Below, piece by piece: positions 39,001-47,894 of a stretch of DNA of 64,000 bases. A program made the translations under genes and the position numbers. The DNA lies in assembly GCF_021462225.1 (NCBI RefSeq), contig NC_061805.1, positions 28,165,958 through 28,229,957 on the forward strand, given 5' to 3'. The stretch is from Girardinichthys multiradiatus. Its lineage: Eukaryota; Chordata; Actinopteri; Cyprinodontiformes; Goodeidae. How positions within the stretch are numbered: position 1 is the stretch's first letter; each line of letters starts with the position of its first letter. A model generated the notes under the pieces. That model saw nothing but the letters and a program-made list of their open reading frames with translations. It was not told the DNA's origin and made no database searches.

Positions 39001-42000
39001 TCTTAGTGAAGGGCTGAGTGTCCCAAAGATCCTAAAGCTCCAATATGAACCTCGGTCAACCCTTGGATTGAGTGCTTTTTCTTGATTTATTGGTCTAAAG
39101 GTCAGTGTCCAGCAGCTTAAAGAAACCCACTTTCCACAGAAAATTGTCATGTATCAAAATGAAAAGCAGACACTTCATAGAAAATGGCTTTAAACTGTTG
39201 GAGGCTTTAAGAGTGCCAGAAAAAAACACAAGAAGGTCGGACTCCTTTAACACAAAATATTAAGAACTAAGAAGTTGACACAGCATTTGCACCATAGAGC
39301 AGTGTTGCATTATTTTTAAACATTCAAGTCCTCAAAATGACTCCCAGTTCTACTAAGATCTACCATGTTTGCAGAGTAACTTCTAAACAGCAGATTAGAC
39401 CTCAGGTTGCACCATCTCATTAGAAAAGGACAGATCTTTGAGAAGAAAGAGGATCTTTTGACCGGCACAAAATAAAACTTCAGCTCCATTTCCAGAAAAT
39501 AAAACCGCTCCAATTCCTGCCTTTGATGCATGCATGTTTTACAGTTATTACAGGTCCTTCTCAAAATATTAGCATATTGTGATAAAGTTCATTATTTTCC
39601 ATAATGTAATGATGAAAATTTTACATTCATATATTTTAGATTCATTGCACACTAACTGAAATATTTCAGGTCTTTTATTGTCTTAATACGGATGATTTTG
39701 GCATACAGCTCATGAAAACCCACAATTCCTATCTCACAAAATTAGCATATCATTAAAAGGGTCTCTAAACGATCTATGAACCTAATCATCTGAATCAACG
39801 AGTTAACTCTAAACACCTGCAAAAGATTCCTGAGGCCTTTAAAACTCCCAGCCTGGTTCATCACTCAAAACCCCAATCATGGGTAAGACTGCCGACCTGA
39901 CTGCTGTCCAGAAGGCCACTATTGACACCCTCAAGCAAGAGGGTAAGACACAGAAAGAAATTTCTGAACGAATAGGCTGTTCCCAGAGTGCTGTATCAAG
40001 GCACCTCAGTGGGAAGTCTGTGGGAAGGAAAAAGTGTGTCAGAAAACGCTGCACAACGAGAAGAGGTGACCGGACCCTGAGGAAGATTGTGGAGAAGGGC
40101 CGATTCCAGATCTTGGGGGACCTGCGGAAGCAGTGGACTGAGTCTGGAGTAGAAACATCCAGAGCCACAGTGCACAGGCGTGTGCAGGAAATGGGCTACA
40201 GGTGCCGCATTCCCCAGGTCAAGCCACTTTTGAACCAGAAACAGCGGCAGAAGCGCCTGACCTGGGCTACAGAGAAGCAGCACTGGACTGTTGCTCAGTG
40301 GTCCAAAGTACTTTTTTCGGATGAAAGCAAATTCTGCATGTCATTCGGAAATCAAGGTGCCAGAGTCTGGAGGAAGACTGGGGAGAAGGAAATGCCAAAA
40401 TGCCAGAAGTCCAGTGTCAAGTACCCACAGTCAGTGATGGTCTGGGGTGCCGTGTCAGTTGCTGGTGTTGGTCCACTGTGTTTTATCAAGGGCAGGGTCA
40501 ATGCAGCTAGCTATCAGGAGATTTTGGAGCACTTCATGCTTCCATCTGCTGAAAAGCTTTATGGAGATGAAGATTTCATTTTTCAGCACGACCTGGCACC
40601 TGCTCACAGTGACAAAACCACTGGTAAATGGTTTACTGACCATGGTATCACTGTGCTCAATTGGCCTGCCAACTCTCCTGACCTGAACCCCATAGAGAAT
40701 CTGTGGGATATTGTGAAGAGAACGTTGAGAGACTCAAGACCCAACACTCTGGATGAGCTAAAGGCCGTTATCGAAGCATCCTGGGCCTCCATAAGACCTC
40801 AGCAGTGCCACAGGCTGATTGCCTCCATGCCACGCCGCATTGAAGCAGTCATTTCTGCAAAAGGATTCCCGACCAAGTATTGAGTGCATAACTGTACATG
40901 ATTATTTGAAGGTTGACGTTTTTTGTATTAAAAACACTTTTCTTTTGTTGGTCGGATGAAATATGCTAATTTTGTGAGATAGGAATTTTGGGTTTTCATG
41001 AGCTGTATGCCACAATCATCCGTATTAAGACAATAAAAGACCTGAAATATTTCAGTTAGTGTGCAATGAATCTAAAATATATGAATGTTAAATTTTCATC
41101 ATGACATTATGGAAAATAATGAACTTTATCACAATATGCTAATATTTTGAGAAGGACCTGTATATACCATGTCACAAACTGCATAGTTGAGAGGTTGTGT
41201 TGAGCCTCACTTCCCTCTATTTGAAATATACTTAATAGCCAAGCTGTATTTGTTTACTAGGGCTGCAACTAACGATTCTTTTGCCAAACGATTAATCTGC
41301 TGACTATTTTTTGGATGATAATAATCAGATTGCAAAGGTGCTTAATATGAGATTTTGAACCAGGTGAAACTATGCTACTTGAGTTCTGGATGGACCATAT
41401 TTACAAAAAGAAGGTTTTTCATCTTAAATGATACATATGTATATATTTTTTGTACAGTTTTGGCCTAATTACTGCTCTCAGTGGATTGTTCTTTCAGAAA
41501 TGGCATATTTTAGAGTCCGTCTACTCCAGTTAACGATTATTCGATTACTAAATGAGTTGACATTTATTTCAACAAGCGATCAATCACGATTAATTGTTTC
41601 TGCCTTACCGTTAGTCCTTTTTCAAGCATACAAAAACAAATATGCTTGCTTTAGAAGTTTAAACATACATTTGTACAATTAAGCTGTGGCTAAAGAACAC
41701 TTTAAAGATTTTAATATTTAACACACTTTTCACAAAAACTTTGAAAGTGGTTTAAAACTGGCCAGGCTACAGTAGGTTAAGATGCTTAGGTTTCGAGTTT
41801 CATAATTTGATTCCAAAACTAATGTTTTAACATGTTTCATGTATTAAGGATCACACATTCCAAAGGAATACCGTCACATTTTTTTGCCTCTTTTGGGCCT
41901 TTCTCAAAGCATGCAGCCACCAAACTGTACGCAGCATAAACAGTGAAAACTAGGATGAGATTTCCTTCTCCGAGTTTCACAAACAAAATCTTGGAAAATC

Positions 42001-44596
42001 TTTTAAAAAACAGCTGGATTGTTACAAAACGTTTCATATAAGACAGAAAATGTTCATTATGAATGTGATTGTCTGACGGATGGGTTGAAAAAATAAACAC
42101 CATAATACACATGTACTGGTGCACTATACAGAAATGAACTGTTCAAAGTCCACACGCTTTGAGTTAATCGGTCGAGCTAAACGCAAGACGTATGGGAAGT
42201 GGTTTTTTTTTTTTTTTTTTAAATCAATGAAGTGTAGGAGGTGGGAACTAATTTATGCCAACCAAATACATATGCCTGCTTGCAGGTTTGTCAGTGTTGC
42301 GCAGAAGGATTTACATGAAGATTACACGATAAAGAAATATTCTGGGAAGGCAGCTGCCCCGTCAACTCTTCACTGATCCACGCCAGCCGGACGTTGGGTG
42401 CACAAACTTATTGAAAGCTGCAGACCACTTAAAAGGCTTTCTTTTATTGCAAGGCTGTAGGTTGTAGTCTCTATAAACAAAGGGATACCAGTCTTCCTGA
42501 AACTCCATCTGAAAAGGAAAATAAGTTAGATCTTTTTGACACACCCAGGCTGACATGGGAGCTGACGTTACCAGCATGCAGCTTTCCACTGTGAAACCAG
42601 ATGTTCGTGTAGGTATGCTGACTCATTTCAGTCAGAAATATGCAAATGAGTCACCCATTGTGTGTCATATGACATTGTTTTTGGCAATGTATTATAGTCA
42701 CCAGTAACTTTGTGTTAATGATCTGGCTTTTTGTAGCCGACACTAATTTCTGGTGTTTTTTAGAGGTCTGACCTGCCGAGTCACAACACATGAAAGGGGA
42801 TGGATGTGCAGCTGGTTTTTTGATAAAGGTAGCAGTTTGATGTAGTGTTTATAGGCCGAAAATTTGGTGAGTACTTGGTTTTGATTAATTTAGTGAATAG
42901 AAAAATAAAAGTTAGAATTTCGGTATTTGACCTGCTGATAAATGCTCGGAGCTGGTCATGGTATTTATGGATTATTTCTGCATTTTTATCTTTTAGCCCA
43001 TGTTGGAACCTGCATACCAAAAAAAAAAAAAAAAAAAATCAATCAATCAACTGATTTAATGCACACATGCTTCTTTAGCCCTCGCAAAATTTTAAGCTTA
43101 ATGATTTTAAAGATACTGCAGTTCTCTTCATTTCCATCCAAAATAAATGAGCTGTGTATCATTTTGAAAGTTTTATCTGAAAATATTTAAAATTAAATGA
43201 TGTATCTTCACCTAAATGATCCGTTAAATATGATGAATGCTGACTCGAGCCTGCTGGGGGTTACTTCATGTTTCAAGGGAGAAGGTCCTTTCTACTATTG
43301 CCACATGCTCGCTGAGGAGGAGGGATTGCTGCAGATTAAATTTGATGCAACTGGCTGGGCCTCCTTTAGCTGAGAGCACACTACAAGATTTTTTGCCTGA
43401 TTTTACTCATGATATCAAAGTCAGTACTCGTTGGGAAGAGCCAGAATAGCTAGTTAGCCCAAAAATGTTTTGGTGTATTTGAGGTAAAGACATGAACCTG
43501 TGAGACTGTGATGGGAAAGGACCGAATTTGGACAAAATCAGATCAGCTAAAGACTAAAAGAAGAAGAGGGGAAACAGTAAGCTATACAGACAACAGCAGC
43601 AGCTAGTCGACTGGCGATGTTGGTTTACTACTTCTTCTTCTGGTTTTATGAGCTGACAAATTGGCACATCGCTGCCACCAGCTGTGTGCTACTGGACCTT
43701 ACAAATTCTGTAGTCTGTAGTGTCACCAGCCTGGCATAACTGTTTACTAATCGCTTTCATAAGCTGGGTTGACTGTGTTGTTAGAACTGAAGGATCGAGA
43801 TAGATGTATACAACTAAATATAAATATGTCAAAAGATTGTATTGGATCGATTTTATTGTATGTCTCTACCTATATGAACTGAAACGCTTTGTCTTGTAAA
43901 GTGAGTTGATGTGGCATTGGTTGGAAATGGTGCTACATAAACAAACGGAAATGAAAATGAACACATTATGTCACACTTAACTAAAGAAAGAGAGTCATTT
44001 CAAAGCTAACAAAAGAGGTTTAGCAGTGTCATCCAAGTGCTTTTGAACTTACCTTTAACACTTTTCCTGTTGACATCCGCACCTTTCTCCAGGAGGTACT
44101 GCGCTATCTCTTTGTGGCCCTTGTAACAAGAAATCATTAGACACGTGTGGCCGTGTCTGTTGGCCACCTCCAGGTCAGCTTTGTGCTCCACCAGGTATCT
44201 GACTATGTCCAGGTGCCCGTCAAAGCAGGCTGCCCTAAGGGGCGTAGAGTTGGTCAGAGTCGTACTGTTGACAGAAGCCCCGTGCCCCAGCAGGGACTGG
44301 ACCACCTTCAGGTGACCCGCCGCCGAGGCAGCCCAGAGAGGGGGTGCCCCCTCTATTGTCTCCCCATCAAAGTTCACCGAGCCCCCAACCTCGACTGGAG
44401 CGCAGCAGCACTCCAGCAGGTACTCCACCAGGTCCAGATGGCCGTACCGGGCGGCCATCAACAACGGGGTGGCCCCGTTCGTCTTCTCGCCCATCAGCTT
44501 CGTAACTTCATGTCCATCTTTGTTCTCCAACAGTTTCTGAAGCAAGCGGAGCTTTCCGTCCCTGGCCGCGTTGTACACCGCAGTCTTTAAATCCAT
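33067..44596 (-). CDS. fem1c: FEM1 homolog C, CUL2 E3 ligase substrate receptor (6 coding exons, 618 aa)
   Basis: Substrate-recognition subunit of CRL2 ubiquitin ligases; FEM1 proteins bind Arg-type C-terminal degrons through N-terminal ankyrin repeats and contact Elongin B/C-CUL2. Exons (minus): 44,053-44,596; 37,314-37,483; 37,026-37,214; 36,276-36,787; 36,009-36,185; 33,067-33,331. All junctions are GT-AG and in frame (phases 1,0,0,2,2), giving 618 residues against 617 in human as I recall. It starts [20 protein letters not shown]. Ankyrin repeats fill residues 1-240 ([53 protein letters not shown]). A TPR-like middle follows ([17 protein letters not shown]). Late ankyrin repeats are [19 protein letters not shown] and [15 protein letters not shown], and the C-terminus is AFVLLHR. 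FEM1C is favoured over FEM1A by the N-terminus. Introns 5 and 1 carry Tc1 insertions; the coding sequence looks undamaged. Confidence 0.96.
33465..35074 (+). mobile_element. Tc1-like transposon A, 1,610 bp, in fem1c intron 5
   Basis: The outer ends (caggtccttctaaaaaaatt ... ttgagatggacctg) are flanked by TA duplications (33,463-33,464 and 35,075-35,076). The terminal inverted repeats are long, about 200 bp. Each contains two copies of an aaaattagcatat-type direct repeat near its outer and inner end, the IR/DR layout of some fish Tc1 elements. The transposase ORF lies between. The element is on the strand opposite to fem1c and is the same length as copy B at 39,551. Confidence 0.95.
33793..34797 (+). 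CDS. Tc1-like DD34E transposase, intact ORF (334 aa), copy A
   Basis: Cut-and-paste transposase acting on the surrounding terminal repeats. It starts at ATG 33,793 ([20 protein letters not shown]). The bipartite N-terminal DNA-binding region includes the [23 protein letters not shown] and the basic [11 protein letters not shown]. The catalytic triad is Asp in FSDESKF, Asp in FQHDLAPAH and Glu in [10 protein letters not shown], with exactly 34 residues between the second Asp and the Glu. The Gly/Val-rich block is [18 protein letters not shown]. Length (334 aa) is usual for Tc1 transposases and no stop or frameshift is present. It differs from copy B at 8 residues by eye. Activity cannot be judged from sequence alone. 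Confidence 0.95.
   Translation: MGKTADLTAVQKATIDTLKQEGKTQKEISERIGCSQSAVSRHLSGKSVGRKKCGRKRCTTRRGDRTLRKIVEKSRFQTLGDLRKQWTESGVETSRATVHRRVQEMGYRCRIPQVKPLLNQKQRQKRLTWATEKQHWAVAQWSKVRFSDESKFCMSFGNQGARVWRKTGEKEMPKCQKSSVKYPQSVMVWGAVSAAGVGPLCFIKGRVNAASYQEILEHFMLPSAEKLYGDEDFIFQHDLAPAHSAKTTGKWFTDHGITVLNWPANSPDLNPIENLWDIVKRTLRDSRPNTLDELKAAIEASWASIRPQQCHRLIASMPRRIEAVISAKGFPTKY
37692..38583 (+). mobile_element. Internally deleted Tc1-like element in fem1c intron 1
   Basis: The inverted ends match: ttttatggggattttacacg near 37,752 pairs with the reverse complement of cacataaaatccccataaaa near 38,495. Inside, plus-strand fragments of the transposase order remain (gaacaaacagcatcatgagg, gtaactctggaggaggtgca, ggaagcatcatgctgtgaat), but the element is about 0.9 kb and has no open frame. 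Non-autonomous and decayed. Confidence 0.65.
39551..41160 (+). mobile_element. Tc1-like transposon B, 1,610 bp, in fem1c intron 1
   Basis: Near-identical to element A, with the same 1,610-bp length, ends (caggtccttctcaaaatatt ... ttgagaaggacctg), IR/DR terminal arms and orientation, flanked by TA (39,549-39,550 and 41,161-41,162). The two copies are direct repeats whose left ends lie 6,086 bp apart, with fem1c exons 2-5 between them. Confidence 0.95.
39879..40883 (+). CDS. Tc1-like DD34E transposase, intact ORF (334 aa), copy B
   Basis: Same domain layout as copy A: HTH, basic segment, [26 protein letters not shown], no stops. Differences from copy A by eye are G/V in KKC(G/V)RKRC, S/G and T/I in the EK(S/G)RFQ(T/I)LGD segment, A/T in HW(A/T)VAQ, R/L before FSDES, A/V in VS(A/V)AGVG, A/D in PAHS(A/D)KTT and A/V in LKA(A/V)IEAS. 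The catalytic residues are unchanged. The A-to-D change after PAHS and the R/L change beside the first Asp could reduce activity in one copy; which copy is closer to the family consensus cannot be told here. Confidence 0.95.
   Translation: MGKTADLTAVQKATIDTLKQEGKTQKEISERIGCSQSAVSRHLSGKSVGRKKCVRKRCTTRRGDRTLRKIVEKGRFQILGDLRKQWTESGVETSRATVHRRVQEMGYRCRIPQVKPLLNQKQRQKRLTWATEKQHWTVAQWSKVLFSDESKFCMSFGNQGARVWRKTGEKEMPKCQKSSVKYPQSVMVWGAVSVAGVGPLCFIKGRVNAASYQEILEHFMLPSAEKLYGDEDFIFQHDLAPAHSDKTTGKWFTDHGITVLNWPANSPDLNPIENLWDIVKRTLRDSRPNTLDELKAVIEASWASIRPQQCHRLIASMPRRIEAVISAKGFPTKY
41259..41607. repeat. Short non-autonomous element (MITE-like), decayed
   Basis: The left end tagggctgcaactaacgatt and the right part cacgattaattgtttctgcc are roughly inverted, and the interior repeats gattaat and cgattattcg. 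This is a very common vertebrate/fish repeat type, probably hAT-like. No ORF. Confidence 0.5.
41608..44052. other. Remainder of fem1c intron 1
   Basis: AT-rich intronic sequence with a poly-T run near 42,203-42,220 and a poly-A run near 43,020-43,038. No further element or exon was recognised. Confidence 0.45.
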
Positions 44597-45520
44597 GTCT
44601 GACGGCGAGCTTCGCGATTAGATTCAAAGGGCAATGATGTCAGAAACACAAAGGGACAACGGTCACTTGAAGCTGGGGTCCCTTTGTTTACAACCGTCCA
44701 CTTTGTAGCTAACGCTAAGCTAGTCGGTTTGCTTCCGTTCTGTTTTACAGCACGGAGAAGTACGAGGCTTCAACAGATCGGCTTTAACACTTTGGCATCG
44801 GTATGGTCGGTTATGTGAAACTTTACGTCTATTAATAACCGAGTCGTTTCAAACGACCCTTGATGATCAGGCGATACATTTGAACCCGAGCTAGCGAGTT
44901 AGCTAATCAACTTCCTTGATCGATGAAGCTCGAAAACTGCTCTACTTTCCCCCTCTTTACTGACCGTCTGAGCGACACTCTCCCGCTGGCGTATCTTCCT
45001 CTCCTTCATCAGCTCTGTTCCCTTCGCTCGTCATATTCCCACGGCATTTCACGGGGTTTATATTCTGCTTCTGAGGGCCGAAGAGAAGAAATTCACCCCG
45101 CCCGTGACGCCGACCTACTGCTGCGGCTGTTAGCCTAGCCTGGAAAAACGACGTTGGACCGAACGGGCAGGGGATATCCCCCAGTGTCAGAGCGGAGAGT
45201 TTCCTGTCACACAGGTCGGAAAAAAAAAACTAAAATCTAGAGAAAATGGTTTCTACCCCGAAAAACGGGGGATAATAATCGTCCGGTGAAGCCACTCAGC
45301 GAACTGACACGGCGGAATATTTCCCAGAGAGGTAAAGGGTAAATTAGGGAGTCTTAGCCGCCCACGAACAGACCGGGTGATCACGACTCAGTTTCTATCA
45401 AATCACAAACTCGACGCAGTATTTTCTCGCCTTACAGGTGAATGATTGACGGGTCACTGTCCAATCACAGATCGGATAGCCTGTTACGTAGACGATCAGA
45501 GGAAACTAAAGTTGGGAGGA
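44597..45520 (-). promoter_or_regulatory. fem1c: fem1c 5'UTR and promoter region (CpG-richer)
   Basis: From the start codon to about 45,500 the sequence becomes clearly richer in CpG than its surroundings (for example cgacgttggaccgaacgggc and gaactgacacggcggaatat), as expected for a TATA-less housekeeping promoter. A CCAAT box (tgtccaatcac) lies at about 45,460-45,468. The transcription start is not placed. The plus-strand ORF across 44,923-45,138 is taken as chance. Confidence 0.5.
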
Positions 45521-46297
45521 ATCCTGAGGCAGGTTAAAAATGTATTTATCAAACTCGTTTGGGAAATCAGAGGCTCACTAAATGATATGAGTTTGAGGTA
45601 GTGGAAATTTGTCATGAAATTACACACCATAAAGAAAATCTAGTAGACCTCCAGTGCCCTGCAAAAGTATTCATACTCACCGCATTTCACAATGTTTCGA
45701 CAAGAATGCTGTTGGTGGTGGATTATTATAATAATAATAATACTAATAATACATTTAGTTGTACAAATATATGAATTGTGGGACTCTGTGTACTTTACTA
45801 TTTACATATTGTGGGAACTATGTTACAATAGAGGGTCACATAATTCAAATGTTATGGTTTGTTATGTATGGGTAATCCCTGCAGGTTCCATTTGACGAAT
45901 ATAGTCTGTTTTTTAAGGTATAAAGCTGTAAATATCCAGCCTTGGTTTGTTGAAAAGTTGTGAATTTGCTAATAAAAAATAAGAATACTTTTCTATAGAC
46001 GAAAACAACCAATTAAAAGTTTAACACACCCAGATGCATTGATCGATTGTACGATTTAATCTGTATTTATTACTTTTTTAAAGATAATTGTTACAAACTA
46101 ACCTCGGTGGAAAGTATAAACGTTTAAATTTGTATCTACGGTCTTAGGCAATATTCTAAGGAATGCTACATTAACGCTGATAGTTCTTTTCTGCAGCCTT
46201 GGTAATAGCGCCCCCTACAGGTTGAAAGGGATATGACCAGGAGATGCGTCTAGAATTTAATCTCGTTTACAAAATGTAAAAAAAATATTTGATCGCA

Positions 46298-47894
46298 TAC
46301 ATCTCAACCAGAAATTTATTGAAGCATCCCAGCAACTCAAAAACGGCACAGATATAGTGACCCATCAGTGCACAAGGTTAAAAAAAAAATACCAACATTG
46401 CACCACACATCAAGATTTAAAACAAGGTAACTGTAAAAGATGCAAAAACCAAAACAAAACCATATATTTTATATATTGCAATAAACCATTCAATGTTGTC
46501 AATCACTTATCTGTTCTGTCTGATTAACACAAATAGAAAAGCTGAGGAATAAAAAAAAGTTGGAAAAGCAGGATGGTAAATAATCAATTGAATTTATAAC
46601 TACCAAAATTTAGCTGTGAGATCTTATAGCTGATCTCAGATACATCAGTGTATGTTATATGTAGTAAAGACGCTGATGATTCACCCAAATTTTATGTCTC
46701 AGTGATGTGTCTGAATTTACAAAAGAAAAATATAGAAATATACAAAAAAACAAATCAGAGCAATTTAACCTGGATCAACATGTTTAATTAATCTGAAGTC
46801 AAAATTACATTGAAACTGAAAATATTGAATGACTGTGTCCATTTATTACTGATTATTTTGTAAACGATCCAATCAAACAGCAGGAGAATTAATCTAATTA
46901 CAATTTTAACCCAGTAGTAATGAAAATATTTTGTTGAAATTACACTTTTTAAACACGTACAACACTGTTGTATACAACTAAAACAACACCATCAGGCTAC
47001 AGGATAAATATGCTGTTACACTTTAAAACCGGAACGGCAGGACTACATAAACCACTAAATAACAAAAAAAAAAAGAAAATAAGGAAAACAAATATTGCAG
47101 AAGCTTGAGTAGTTAAAACTGTTGGCTTTACCACCTCTACACACAAAATGCACAATTCAGATAAAACAACTCTTTAATTTTGCCTTTGTAATAAATCAAG
47201 TAACTGCTTTCCTGTTGGAACATGAAGTAACTTGAAATGAAAATCAAACAGCTGTACCAATGAATTATGTTTTACTATTTGGTTACTTAGATGTGACAAA
47301 TGGCCTAATCCACTCAAATAACGTATTTAAAATAAAAAGCTAACAAAAACCCAACCAATAATGTTCTTGATCTCATTTAATACAACATGTGTTGAATTTC
47401 AAAAGATTTTTCTTTAACAAAATAAAACCTTTGTGGAAAGTACCCCTTTGCATTGAGTGTGATTTCAGAGATACAGATATGGAGAAACATCCATAAAATC
47501 CTAACATGGGTAGATTTGATGAAACGTCTACCATTTTGCTTTCTACAATGTGCACCCTGAAAATGCAGCGGACAGGAAGGGTAAAAGACGGAGGACAACC
47601 AAAACACAAATAAAAAAAAGAACTAAACAACCACAGGACCAGCTTGACCTGTTTTAAATAACCACACCATTAAGCAATTTTCCTCAACACATTTCCCCCC
47701 GCCCCAACAAGACTTATTTACATAAAATGTCTAAGAACTGCAGTGCGAACCTAGGAGGTAATATCAGATTATTTGATATGATTAAACCTTCACATCAGCA
47801 CTGCTGCTCTTTTTCACTTCATGCTATAGACACCCTTTCATGTACAAACAAAATAAGGTGATGAACCGAACCAGATCCTGCAGCTCAAAGGCTG
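46298..47894 (-). other. tmed7: tmed7 3'UTR (inferred) with poly(A) signal
   Basis: AT-rich sequence directly downstream of the tmed7 stop codon. A minus-strand AATAAA at 46,315-46,320 is a plausible end, giving a UTR of about 1.6 kb. No ticam2-like exon or other ORF was found between this point and fem1c. The stretch 45,521-46,297 holds only a solo Tc1 tip (gcaaaagtattcatactcac, near 45,661). Confidence 0.45.

Noticed and set aside
44923..45138. Plus-strand ORF in the fem1c promoter region
   Set aside because: It lies in CpG-rich promoter/5'UTR sequence, and no homology is recognisable; long frames are common in GC-rich DNA.
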